Shown here: positions 22,979-35,800 of the stretch, one piece after another
Position numbering within the stretch: position 1 is the stretch's first letter
How the letters are laid out: each line of letters opens with the position of its first letter
Source: Nicotiana tabacum
Taxonomy: Eukaryota; Streptophyta; Magnoliopsida; Solanales; Solanaceae
Reading direction: 5' to 3'
NCBI RefSeq assembly: GCF_000715075.1
Contig: NC_134101.1
Coordinates: 28,884,822 to 28,948,821 of the forward strand
Length of the DNA: 64,000 bases
Notes under the pieces: generated by a model
What the model was told of the DNA's origin: nothing
The model's database searches: none
Seen by the model: the letters and a program-made list of their open reading frames with translations, nothing else
Position numbers and translations under genes: made by a program

Positions 22979-25353
22979 TCGAACGTACATTAGGATATAC
23001 CTGAAGTGGTGAATAGATGAGGATAACGACTCCATAGGTCGTGCTCGATCTCCCAGGTCGCCTTCTCAACCGGATGACCCCTCTATTGAACCTTCACTGA
23101 AGTAATATCCTTTGATCTCAACTTTCGAGCATGTCGCTCCAAGATGGCCACCGGTTCCTCAACATAAGATAAATCCTCATCCAATTGGACTAAGCTGAAG
23201 TCTAACACATAAGACGGATCACCGTGATTCTTCTGGAGCATAGAAACATGGAATTCTGGATGAACTGAAGCTAGACTAGGTGGCAATGCAAGCTTGTAGG
23301 CTACCTCTCTGATCTTCTCAAGAATCTCAAAAGGTCTAATATACCTAGGTATCAACTTGCCCTTCTTCCCGAACCTCATAACACCCTTCATGGGCGAAAC
23401 CCGGACTAAGACCCTCTCTCCAACCATGAATGCAATGTCGTGAACCCTCTGATCTGCATAACTCTTCTGTCTAGATTGGGCTGTGCAAAGCCGATATTGA
23501 ATTAATTTGACCTTTTTCAAAGCATCTTGAACCAAGTCTGTACCCAATATCCTAGCCTCGCCCGACTCAAACCAACCTACTAGAGACCGACACTGCCTCC
23601 CATATAAGGCCTCATATGGAGCCATCTAGATGATCGACTGGTAGTTGTTATTATAGGAAAACTCCGCAAGCGGCAAGAACTGATCCCAAGAACCCCCAAA
23701 CTCCATCACACACGCATGAAGCATATCCTCCAATATCTTAACAGTGCGCTCAGACTGTCCGTCCGTCTAAGGGTGAAATATTGTACTCAACTCCACCCAT
23801 GTGCCTAGCTCACACTGTACAACCTTCAAGAACCGTAGTGTACACTGCGTACCCTGGTCAGAGATGATGGATACCGGCACACCATGAAGCCTGATGATCT
23901 CGCGAATATATACCTGAGCCAGCTGCTTTGAAGAATAAGTAGTCACCACTGGAATGAAATGAGCTGGCTTGGTCAACCTATCCACAATCATCCATACTGC
24001 ATCGAACTTTCTCTGAATCCGATTGAGCCCAAAAACAAAATCCATAGTAACTCGCTCCCATTTACACTCTGGAATCTTTAGCCTCTTAAGCAATCCACCC
24101 GGCCCCTGATGCTCACACTTCACCTGCTGACAATTTAGGCACCGAGCTACACACTCCACAATGTCTTTCTTCATCCCCCTCTATCAATAGTGTTGCCTGA
24201 AGTCCTGATACATCTTAGCGACACCCAGATGAATGGAGTACCGCGAACTGTGAGCCTCCTAAAGAATCAACTCACGCAACCCATCTACATTAGGCACATA
24301 CAGCCTGCCCTACAAGCATATCACACCGCCATCCCCGATAGTGAACTCCTTGGCATCGCCATGCTGAATCGTGTCCTTGAGGACAAGCAAATGGGGGTCA
24401 TTATACTGACGCTCTCTGATACGGTCATATAGAGAAGATCGAGAAACCACACATGCAAGAACTCGACTAAGCTCCGAAACATCCAATCTAACAAACCGGT
24501 TGGCTAAGGCCTAAACCTCCAATGCTAATGGCCTTTCTGCTATAGGTAGATATGCTAAACTGCCTAAGCTCTCCGTCTTTCGACTCAAGGCATCAGCCAC
24601 CACATTGGACTTCCCCGGATGATATAGAATGGTGATATCATAGTCCTTAATAACTCTAACCACCACTGTTGCCGCAAGTTAAGATCCTTCTGTTTGAACA
24701 AATGTTGTAGACTCCGATGGTCGGTAAAGACCTACACCGTACAAATAATGCCGCCAGATCTTTAATGCATGAACAATGGCTACTAACTCCAAATCATGGA
24801 CTGGATAATTATTCGTATGAGTCTTCAACTATCGAGACGCGTACGCAATCACCCTACCCTCTTGCATCAACACCGCACCAAGGCCAACACGTGACATCAT
24901 AATACACAGTATAAGTACCCGAGCCCATAGGCAACACCAGTACTGGGGCTGTGGTCAAAGCAGTCTTGAGCTTTTGAAAGCTCGCCTTACACTCCTCGGT
25001 CCATCATAAAGGATCACCCTTCTAGGTCAATCTGGTCATAGGTGCAACAATAGATGAGAAGCCTTCTACGAAATAACGATAATACCCGGCTAAACTAAGA
25101 AAACTCCGGATCTCAGTAGATGAAGACGGTCTGGGCCAACTCTGCATCGCCTCAATCTTCTTCGGATCTACCTTGATACCCTCGCTCGACACCACATGAC
25201 CCAAAAATGCCACCGAATCAAGCCAGAATTTACACTTTGAGAACTTTGCATTTAACTTCTTCTCTCTCAAGGTCAGGAGCACAATCCTCAAGTGCTTCTC
25301 ATGATCTTACCGACTACGGCAGTATACCAAGATATCGTCAATAAACACAATGA
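22979..25353 (-). pseudogene. E1 pol remnant: end of RT, RNase H, integrase
   Basis: Reading minus-ward from 25353: the end of RT ([17 protein letters not shown], about 25200), the start of RNase H with frameshifts (about 24450-24960), the integrase zinc-binding region and core (DRLTKPAHFIPV and VSIISDQGTQ, 23767-24174), and the integrase C-terminal part (MAPYEALYGRQCRS to VHPEFHVSMLQKNHG, 23083-23625). Stops interrupt it, for example just before the MAPYEA segment and near 23767. The RT active-site FIDD is at about 25332-25346, only a few codons from the insertion point of the composite. Confidence 0.88.
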
Positions 25354-25358
25354 CAAAT

Positions 25359-26058
25359 TGTAACGATCCGGCCGGTCGTTTTAAGAGTTAGAGCCCCGAA
25401 CCCCTATTAACTGCTTTCCCCATATCTATTTCTGCTATTGTGACTTTCCGAGATGATTGGTTTTGAGTTTCAGAGTGTTTTGGGACACTTAGTCCCTAAA
25501 TGAGAGCTTAAACCTTAGAATTTAGACCGTACTCGGAACTGTGTGAAGACGGTTCTGGAATGAAATTTCATTGGTTCCATTAGCTCCGTTAGGTGATTTT
25601 GGACTTAGGGGTGTGTCCGTAATATGTTTTGGGGACCCGTAGCTCATTTTGGCTTGAAATGGCAAAAGTCGAAATTTTAGAGTTTTGAACCGATAGTGGA
25701 AATTTTGATATTGGGGTCGGAATCTGATTCTGGAAGTTGGAGTAAGTCTGTAGTGTTGAATATGACTTGTGTGCAAAATTTGGGGTCAATCGGATGTGGC
25801 TTGGTTAGTTTCAACATCGGTTGTCGAATTTGGAAGTTTCAAGTTCTTTAAGTTTGAATCGGAGGATGATTTGTGATTTTAGCATTATTTGATGTGATTT
25901 GTGGGTTCGACTAAGTTCATATGGTGTTTTAGGATTGGTTGATATGTTTGAATAGTTGGTTAAATTTATATTTTTATTTCATTATTCCGCAAAGTGTTAG
26001 GCATACCTAGTTGTAGAGACTAGGTGTCGTCACACAAAGGGGGAATTGAGTCGTGACA
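25359..26058 (+). repeat. short plus-oriented LTR (700 bp, internally deleted)
   Basis: It starts TGTAACGATCCGGCCGGTCG and ends GAGTCGTGACA. Compared with the other LTRs of this family it jumps from GGTTGATATGTTTG to AATAGTTGGTTAAAT. It therefore lacks the GC-rich palindrome array and the 47-bp repeat array. Confidence 0.85.
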
Positions 26059-26060
26059 AG

Positions 26061-26386
26061 TTGGTATCAGAGCTCTAGGTTCGTAGGTGTCGTGAGTCAC
26101 AAGCCGGTTTATTAGAGTCTCGCAGATCGGTGCGGAGACGTCTGTACTTATCTTCGGGAGGCTATAAAACTGTTAGGAAAATTTCACAACTTTGATTCCT
26201 TGTCGTGCGAAAATTTGTTGACTTCAGAGATTCTAAATTTCTGTATTCTATTCTCTTACAAATTGTGAGGACACGTACAAGCAGATCTGATGAACAGGAA
26301 CCCGCCCCCTGCTAGAGCTGCGAGAGGACGGGGCAGTGGTAGAGGCCAAGGACGTCCATGTGGTGCAGCCAGAGCACCCGCACGAG
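26061..26386 (+). pseudogene. PBS and gag N-terminal fragment, plus-oriented
   Basis: TTGGTATCAGAGC at 26061-26073 is a primer-binding site matching initiator tRNA-Met. The gag start (about 26265 on) reads VRTRTSRSDEQEPAPARAARG and ends at CGAG (26383-26386), where it fuses to inverted LTR sequence through that 4-bp overlap. At the site where E2 gag has a TAA stop, this copy still has CAA. Confidence 0.8.
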
Positions 26387-27267
26387 TGCACGCCTGCTGA
26401 CTATTGTCCGCTTCTGCGATCTCCTCTGCGCCTGCGGGTCCTTTAGCGCATCTGCGGGCATCGCAGATGCGACATTTCCCTTCGCACCTGCAACCCCTGA
26501 CCACACACCCCAAATCCACTTCTGCGCTTGCCTCTCCGTACGTGCAATCACGCACCTGCGGTCTCTCCACCGCAGGTGCAAAAATGACAGATGCCTGAAG
26601 ACTTCATCAGCAACACAAATCCAACTTTTGATCTATTAAGCACTCGAAACTCACCCGAGCCCCTCGGAACCTCAACCAAACATACCAACCAATCCTAAAA
26701 TACCATACAAACATAGTCGAACCCACAAATCACATCAAACAATGCTAAAATCACAAATCATCCTCCGATTCAAACTTAAAGAAATTGAAACTTTCAAATT
26801 TGACAACCGATGTCGAAACCAACCAAGCCACGCCCGATTGATTCCAAATTTTGCACACAAGTCATATTCAACACTACAGACTTACTCCAACTTCCGAAAT
26901 CAGATTCCGACCCTGATATCAAAATTTCCACTACCGGTCCAAAACTCCAAAATTTTGACTTTCGCCATTTCAAGCCTAAATGAGCTACGGACCCCCAAAA
27001 CACATTTTGGACATGCCTCAAAGTCCAAAATTACCTAACGGAGCTAACGGAATCGACAAAATTCCATTCTGAACCGTCTTCACACTATTCCGACGACGGT
27101 CCAAATTCTAAGGCTTAAGCTCTCATTTAGAGACTAAGTGTCCCAAAATACTTCGAAACTGAAAACCAATCATCCCGGCAAGTCATAATAGCAAAAATAG
27201 ATATGAGGAAAGCAGTTAATAGGGGTTCGGGGCTCTAACTCTCAAAACGACTGGCCGGGTCATTACA
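26387..27267 (-). repeat. partial minus-oriented LTR
   Basis: It matches the E2-type LTR from the middle of the TGCGG array (compare 31900 on) to the end CCGGGTCATTACA. Four bases (TCAT, 27268-27271) separate it from the next LTR start. Confidence 0.85.
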
Positions 27268-27842
27268 TCATTGTCATGACCCAATTTCCCCTCCGTGTGA
27301 CGTTGTGGCGACACCTAGTTTCTACAACTAGGTAAGCCTAACACTTTGCGGAATAATGAAATAAAAATAAAAATTTAACCAACTATTCAAAAATACACAA
27401 CAAATCCCAAAACCCGGAACATCGTGAATCACAAACTACAGAAGAAAAAAAATCTAGTGTCTCTATACCTCAGAATCTAACAAGGAAAAATACAGAAGAT
27501 AATGGACATTAGAAAGAGTAGAAGGGGACTCCGAGGTCTGCGAACGCGGAAGATATACCTTGAATTCTCCAAAGCTGTCCCGGCTCACTGATAGTGCGGC
27601 TGATAAGGTACACCTGGATCTGCACATGAAAAAAACATGTACAGAGAGTAGCCATGAGTACACCACAATCGATACCCAGTAAGTGCCAAGCCTAACCTCG
27701 ATCGAGTAGTGACGAGGTCAGGTCACTACTGGTAAATATATAATAAAATAATATAGAGTGTAATACCGTAATAAAATAAAGGCTGAAATTTAACAATAAT
27801 GAAATCATAGAAGGTAACAGCTCAGTACACAGAAATACAACA

Positions 27843-28103
27843 TGGGATCTCCCGAGATACCGTCCCGTAGTCCCAAACTTAAATGTGCAGGGGGATCTCC
27901 CGGAATATTATTCCGTAGTCCCAAAATAAATGTGCAGGGGGATCTCCCGGAATACCGTTCCGTAGTCCCAAAATAAATGTGCAGGAGGATCTTCCGGAAT
28001 ACCGTTCCGTAGTCCCAAAATAAATGTGCAGGGGGATCTCCTGGAATACCGTTCCGTAGTCCCAAAGTAAATATGCAAGATAGGGGGGATCTCCCGGAAT
28101 ACC
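27843..28103. repeat. 47-bp tandem array in the LTR
   Basis: About five and a half units with a 47-bp period, each containing GGGGATCTCCCGGAATACCG and CCGTAGTCCCAAA. GGGGATCTCCC and CGGAATNCCG are self-complementary. The same array occurs in the solo LTR at about 28675-28915, and one unit survives in the E2 right LTR at about 38478-38533. Confidence 0.9.
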
Positions 28104-30850
28104 TGTCACGACCCAATTTCCTCTCCGTGTGACATCGTGACGGCAGCTAGTCTCTACAACTAGGTAAGCCTAACATTTGCGGAATAATAAAATAAAAATA
28201 TAAATTTAACCAACTATTCAAAATACACAACAAATCCCAAAACCCGGAACATCGTGAGTCACAAACTATAGAAGGAAAAATCTAGTGTCTCTATACCTCA
28301 GAATCTAACAAAGAAAAATACAGAAGATAATGGACATGAGAAAGAGTAGAAGGGGACTCCGAGGTCTGCGGACGCGGCAGATATACCTTGAAGTCTCCAA
28401 AGCTGTCCTGGCTCACTAATAGTGTAGCTGATAAGGTACACCTGGATCTGCACACGAAAAATATGTGCAAAGAGTAGCATGAGTACACCACAATCGGTAC
28501 TCAGTAAGTGTCAAGCCTAACCTCAGTCGAGTAGTGACGAGGTCAGATCAAGGCCCCACTAACAAATATATAATAAAACAATATAGAGTATAATACCACA
28601 ATAAAATAAAAGCTGAAATTTAACAACAATGAAATCATAGAAGGTAACAACTTAGTACACAGAAACACAACAGGGGATCTCCCGAGATACCGTCCCATAG
28701 TCCTAAACGTAAATGTGGAGGGGGATCTCCCGGAATACCGTTCTCGTAGTCCCAAACGTAAATGAGCAGGGGGATCTCCCGGAATACCGTTCCGTAGTCC
28801 CAAAGTAAATGTGCAGGGGGATCTCCCGGAATGCCGTTCCGTAGTCCCAAAGTAAATATGCAAGACAGGGGGATCTCCCGGAATACCGTTCCGTAGTCCC
28901 AAAATAAATATGCAGCGCGAATGATAAAAATACAACTACATCACGAAATTCTTACAATTTAGACTAAGTACTAGTCAGGGAAGAAGCGGGAAATTCATTA
29001 AGCATGCTGCACATAATTCACATAAACAATAAAAACACGTAGACATATTGTATTAGACTAAACATGATAGCTACACATATTGGAATAACTCAATTAAGAA
29101 CTGAAAATAGATTAGTACTCATTAAAATGGTATAACTCAAAATAACAGGAAAACATGTTGCTGCTCAGTAAGAAAATCAGGTTTTTCACAACTAGCCCGT
29201 GTACATACTCGTCACCTCACGTACACGGCACTCACATAGCACAATAGTTCCAAATCTTAAGGGGATTTCCCCCACACAAAGTTAGACAAGCCATTTACCT
29301 CGAACCAAGCTCAATCAATCGGTCACAATGCCTTTCACATGAATATTCGGCTCCGAATGGACCAAATCTAGCCAAAAGCAATTACATATCATAAATACAA
29401 CCATAATAGACTCATCTAATTAATGAAATCAACATTTTAACAAAAATTCTGAAATTAACTCAAAAGTCGCTCGTGGGGCCCACGTCTCGGAATCGAGTAA
29501 AAGTCACAAAATACGAACACCCATTCATTCCCAAGTTTACTCGTGCCAAAACTGTTCAAATTCGATAGCAAAATCTCGATCAAAACTTCAAAATTCGGCC
29601 TAAGAACTTTTCTCAATTTTTCACCCCAAATCCGAAATTAAATGATGAACTCAAGTATAGATTAGTGAGTATAACCATAAAGGAGTTAAGAATCATTACC
29701 CAATCGATATCTCTGAAAATCCCTCAATCCCTCGTCCAAAATTCGAGCTCCCAACTCAAGTTTTTGATCCAAATGGCATAACCCCCGTTTTTGGAAACTT
29801 TAATACTGCCCAAACGCGTCCTTCTTCGCGAAAGCGGCCACACCCTCGCGTTCGCGAAGTACAATTTACTTCGGCCCAAAAATCCTCCATCGCGAACGCG
29901 ATGCACATGTTGCGAATGTGAAGACCACTCAGCTTGACCCTTCACGAACGCGGGATCTTCATCGCGAACGCGAAGCACGAAATCTCGTCTGCCTCTAGTT
30001 CTTCTTCGCGAATGCGAGGACCATGTCGCGAACGCATAGCTTCGAGGTTCCACACCTTCGCGAACGCGAGAGCTACATCACGGACGCAAAGTGTAATTCA
30101 GCTGCCCTTCCCAGATACCTTACACGAACGCGAGGACTCCCTCGCGAACGCGATGAAGAAAATGGCTGCAACAGAACAACAGAAATCTTCTATCTTCCAA
30201 AGTCCAAAAGTGATTTGTTAAGCATCCAAAACTCACCCCGAGGCCCCCGGGACCTCAACCAAACATACCAACAAGTCCTAAAACACCATACGAATTTAGT
30301 CGAGCTCTCAAATCACATCAAAAAATGCTAAAATCATGAATCACCTTCCAATTCAAACTTAAAGAACTTAAAACTTTAAAATTCTACAACCGATGCCGAA
30401 ACCTATCAAACCACGTCCGATTGACCCCAAATTTTGCACACAAGTCATATTCGATATTTCGGACCTATTCCAACTTCTGGAATCAGATTCCGACCTCGAT
30501 ATCAAAAATTCCACTACCGGCCTAAAACTTTAAAAATTCGAATTTTGCCATTTTAAGCCTAAATGAGCTACGGAGCTCCAAAACACAATCCGGACACGCC
30601 CCTAAATCCAAAATCACTTAACGGAGCTAATGGAACCGACTGAATTCCATTCTGGAGTCTTCTTCATACAGTTTCGACTACGGTCCAAATCCTAAGGCTT
30701 ATCTCTCATTTAGGGACTAAGTGTCCCAAAACACTTCGAAACTCAAAACTAATCATCCTGACAAGTCACAATTGCAGAAATGGATATGGGGAAAGCAGTT
30801 AATAGGGGATCAGGGTTGTTACTCTCAAGACGACCGACCAGGTTGTTACA
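28104..30850 (-). mobile_element. solo LTR (2747 bp) with ATACC target duplication
   Basis: It begins TGTCACGACCCAATTTCC and ends GACCAGGTTGTTACA. ATACC flanks it at 28099-28103 and 30851-30855, and the interrupted LTR continues exactly after the second copy. It carries its own 47-bp array and, at 29815-30150, an array of TCGCGAACGCGA palindromes. No internal sequence remains, so it arose by LTR-LTR recombination. Confidence 0.93.
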
Positions 30851-32782
30851 ATACCGTTCCGTAGTCCCAAAGTAAATATGCAGTGCGAATGATAGAAATA
30901 CAACTACATCACGAAATTCTTACAATTTAGACTAAGCACCAGTCAGGGAAGAAGCAGGAAATTCATTAAGCATGCTGCACATAATTCACATAAACAATTA
31001 AGACTTGTAGACACGTTGTATTAGACTAAACACTATAGCTACACATATTGGAATAACTCAATTAAGAATGAAAATATATTAGTACTCATTAAAATGGTAT
31101 AACTCAAAATAACAGGAAAACATGTTGCTGCTTAATAAGAAAATCGGGATTTCCATAACTAGCCCGTGTACGTACTCGTCACTTCACGTACACAGCGCTC
31201 ACATAGCACAATAGTTCCACATCTTAAGGGGATTTCCCCCACACAAAGTTAGGTAAGCCACTTACCTCGAGTCAAGCTCAATCAATCGGTCACAATGCCT
31301 TTCCCACGAATATTCGGCTCTGAATGGCCCAAATCTAGCCAAAAGAAATTACGTAATATAAATACAACAATAATAGACTCATCTAATTAACGAAATCAAC
31401 ATTTAACGAAAATTCCGAAATTTAACTCAAAAATGCCCATGGGGTCCACTTCTTGAAATAAGGTAAAAGTCATAAAATACGAAAGTTCATTCACTCACGA
31501 GTCTAACCATATCAAATTTACAAAAATCCGACACTAAAATCTCGATCAAAACCCCAAAATTCGGCCTAAGAACTTTTCTCAATTGTTTCACCCCAAATCC
31601 GATTTTAAACGATGAATTCAAATATAGATTAGTGGAATATAACCATAAGAGAGTTAAGAATTATTAACCAAAAATTTCCTCCAAAAATCTCTCCAAATTC
31701 CGCCTTCTACCGAGCTCTCAATCAAATTTGTGAAGTGAACTTCAAACCCTCGAATCTGCCCCTTTTCTTCCCAGTTATTCCGCATCTGCTGACCTTGGGT
31801 CGCACCTGCGATGCCGCACTTGCGGAATTTCCTTCATAGGTGCAGAAATGACTTAAGAGGGCTGGGTCTGCTTCTGCGGAAAATGGGCCGCACCTGCGAG
31901 TGCGCGCCTGCGGACTATTGTTCGCTTCTGCGATCTCCTCCGCGCATGCGGGTCTTTTAGCGCATTTGCGGGCATCGCAGATGCGGCATTTCCCTTCTCA
32001 TCTGCGACCCCTGACCACACATCCAAAATTCGCTTCTGCGCTTGCCTCTTCGTACGTGCGATCACGCACCTGCGGTCTCTCCACCGCAGGTGCAAAAATG
32101 ACAGATGCCTGAAGATTTCAACAGCAACAAAAATCCAACTTTTGATCCTTTAAGCACTCGAAACTCACCTGAGCCCCCCGGGACCTTAACCAAACATACC
32201 AACCAATCCTAAAACACCATACGAACTTAGTCAAACCCACAAATCACATCAATCAATGCTAAAATCACAAATCATCCTCTAATTCAAACTCAAAGAACTT
32301 AAAACTTTCAAATTCGACAACCGATGCCTAAACCAACCAAGCCACGTCCGATTGACCCCAAATTTTGCACATAAGTCATATTCAACACTACAGACTTACT
32401 CCAACTTCCGGAATCAAATTTCGACCCCGATATCAAAATTTCCACTACCGGTCCAAAACTCTAAAATTTCAACTTTCGCCATTTCAAGCCTAAATGAGCT
32501 ACGGGCCCCCAAAACACATTCCGGACATGCCCTTAAGTCCAAAATCACCTAACGGAGCTAACGGAACCGACAGAATTCCATTCCAAAACCGTCTTCACAA
32601 AATTCTGACTACGGTCCAAATTCTAAGGCTTAAGCTCTCATTTAGGGACTATGTGTCCCAAAACACTTCGAAACTCAAAACCAATCATCTCGACAAGTCA
32701 CAATAGCAGAAATAGATATGGGGAAAGCAGTTAATAGGGGTTCGGGGCTCTAACTCTCAAAACGACCGGCCGGGTCGTTACA

Positions 32783-32800
32783 TCCTTCCCCTCTTAAAAC
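32783..32800 (-). other. E2 polypurine tract
   Basis: On the minus strand, AAGAGGGGAAGGA directly precedes the LTR start TGTAACGACCC. Confidence 0.75.
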
Positions 32801-32814
32801 AATCGTTCGTCCTC

Positions 32815-35800
32815 GAACGAGTATAAAGACATACCTGAAACTGTAAAAAGATGAGGGTACTGGCTGCACATCTCCTGCTCGGCCTCCTAAGTTGCCTCCT
32901 CGACCGACTGTTCCCTCCAATGAACCTTTACAGAAGCAATGTTCTTTGATATTAGCTTTTTGACCTGCTTGTCTAAAATAGCCATTGGCTCCTCAACATA
33001 GGATAGATCCTTGTCCAATTGAACTGAGCTAAAATCCAACACATGAGACGGATCGCCATGATACTTTCGGAGCATAGAAACATGGAATATCGAATGAACT
33101 CCTGCTAGACTGGGAGGCAAGACAAGCTCATAAGTAACCTCCCCAACCCGACGCAACACCTCAAATGGACCAATGAACCTTGGGCTCAGCTTGCCCTTCT
33201 TTCCAAACCTCATAACGCTCTTCATAGGCAAAACGCGGAGCAAAAATCGCTCTCCAACCATGAATGCCACATCGCGAACCTTCCAGTCCACATAACATTT
33301 TTGTCTGGACTGGGCTGTGCAAAGTCTATCCTAAATCACCTTCACTTTTTCCAAGGCATCCTGAACCAAGTCCGTACCCAATAATTTGGCCTCACCAGGT
33401 TCGAACCAACCCACTGGAGACCGACACCGCCTACCGTACAGAGCCTCATACGGTGCCATCTGAATGCTAGACTGATAACTGTTATTGTAAGCAAACTTTG
33501 CAAGTGGTAGAAACGGATCCCATGACCCTCCAAAATCAACGACAAAAGCGCGCATCATGTCTTCTAATATCTGAATAGTGCGCTCAGACTGCCCGTCCGT
33601 CTGAGGGTGAAATATTATGCTAAACTCAACCTGAGTACCCAACTTTCGTTGTACCGACTCTCCAAAACTGTGATGTAAACTGCGTACCCCAATCAGAGAT
33701 AACAGATACCGGTACGCCATAAAGCCTGACGATCTCACAGATGTAGATTTGAGCTAGATGCTCGGAAGAATAGGTAGTCATCACATGAATGAAATGAGCC
33801 GACTTGGTCAACCTATCCACAATCATCCAAACTGCATTAAACTTCTGCTGAGTCCGTGGAAGACCAATAATGAAGACCATAGTGATCCGCTCCCATTTCC
33901 ACTCTGGAATCTCTATCTTCTAAAATAACCCACCTGGTCGCTGATGCTCATACTTCACCTGTTGGCAATTTAGACATTTAGCCATATACTCTACTATGTA
34001 TTTCTTCATCCTCCTCCACCAATAATGTTGCCTCAGGTCCTGATACATCTTCGCGGCATCCAGATGAATGTAGTACCGTTAGCTGTGAGTCTCCTGAAGA
34101 ATCAACTCACGCAAACCATCTACATTGGGAACACATAGCCTACCCCGCATCCTCAATACACCATCATCTCCAATAGCGACCTCCTTAGCATCACCGTGTT
34201 GGACCGTGTCCTTAAGGACAAGCAAATGAGAGTCATTATACTAACGCTCCCTGATACGATCATAAAGAGAAGACCGAGAGACCACACAAGCCAATACTCG
34301 ACTCGGCTCCGAAATATCCAATCTCACAAACTGGCTGGCTAAGGCCTGAACATCCAACGCCAATAGCCTCTCTACTGCTGGTAGATATGCTAAACTCCCC
34401 AAACTCTCTGCCTGACAACTCAAAGCATCGACCACCACATTGGCCTTCCCAGAGTGGTACAAAATAGTGATATCATAATCCTTAAGTAGCTCGAACCACC
34501 TCCGTTGACGTAAGTTAAGATCTTTTTGCTTAAATAGATGCTGCAAACTCCAATGATCGGTGTAAATCTCACAAGGAACACAGTACAAATAATGTCACCA
34601 TATCTTCAAGGCATGAACAATAACTGCTAACTCAAGGTCATGGACATGACAGTTCTTTTCATGCACCTTCAGTTGTCTGGATGCGTAGGCAATCACCCTA
34701 CCGTCCTGCATCAACACCGCACCGAGACCAATCTGCGATGCATCACAATATACAATATAAGACCCCGAACCTGCAGATAATACCAATACTGGGCTGTAGT
34801 CAAAGCTGTCTTGAGCTTCTGAAAGCTCCCCTCACATTCCTCTGTCCACCTGAACGGAGCACCCTTCTGGATCAGCCTGGTCATAGGTGCTACAATAGAT
34901 GAGAATCCCTCTACAAAGCGACGGTAATACCCCGCCAAACCAAGAAAACTTCGGATCTCTGTAGCTGAGGATGGCCTGGTCCAACTCTACACTGCTTTAA
35001 TCTTCTTCGGATCTACCTTGATCCCATCACAAGACACTATGTGGCCCAAGAATGCCACCGAATCAAGCCAGAATTCACACTTAGAAAATTTTGCATACAA
35101 TATCTTCTCCCTCAAAGTCTGAAGCCAGTCCTCAGGTGCTGCTCATGATCTTCCCGAGACTGGGAATATACCAGGATGTCATCAATAAATACAATGACGA
35201 AGGAATCAAGATAAGGCCGGAACACACTGTGCATCAAATGCATAAAGGCTGTTGGGGCATTGTTCAGCCGAAATGACATGACAAGAAACTCATAGTGACC
35301 ATATCTGGTCCTGAAAGCAGTCTTCGGGATATCCGACTCCCGATCTTTAACTGATGATAACCTGTATGTAAGTCAATCTTGGAAAACACTGTGGCACCCT
35401 GTAACTGATCAAATAAGTCATCAATACGAGGCAATGGGTACCTGTTCCTTACTATGACTTTGTTCAACTGGAGGTAATCAATACACATCCGCATAGAACC
35501 ATCCTTCTTCTTCACAAATAAGATAGGAGCACCCCAATGTGACACACTGGGCCGAATGAAGCCTTTATCAAGTAATTCTTGTAACAGCTCTTTCAACTCC
35601 TTCAATTCAGGAGGAGCCATACAATATGGAGGAATAGAGATGGGATGAGTGCCCGACAACAAAACAATGCCAAAATCAATATCTCTGTCGGGCGGCATGC
35701 CCGGAAGATCAGCTGGAAACACATCTGGAAAGTCCCTCACTACTGGAAATGACTCAACTGTAGAGGTATTAAAACTGACATCTCTCACATAAGCTAGATA

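Larger units (their letters stand above)
27272..32782 (-). repeat. E2 left LTR (3' LTR), about 2.76 kb, interrupted by a solo LTR
   Basis: LTR parts lie at 27272-28103 and 30851-32782, from TGTCATGACCCAATTTCC to GGGTCGTTACA. A 47-bp tandem array (27843-28103) and a TGCGG-rich array (31795-32095) are inside. The interruption carries the 5-bp duplication ATACC. Confidence 0.9.

Noticed and set aside
26256..26639. Overlapping frames on both strands in GC-rich sequence
   Set aside because: They arise from the TGCGG palindrome array of an LTR and the gag fragment; none is a gene.
27843..28100. Regular 47-bp repeats that look like a CRISPR array
   Set aside because: There are no variable spacers; the whole unit repeats, inside a plant LTR, so it is a tandem repeat.
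29724..30331. Several overlapping frames in the solo LTR
   Set aside because: They are caused by the GC-rich TCGCGAACGCGA array, which lacks stops. There are no protein motifs.
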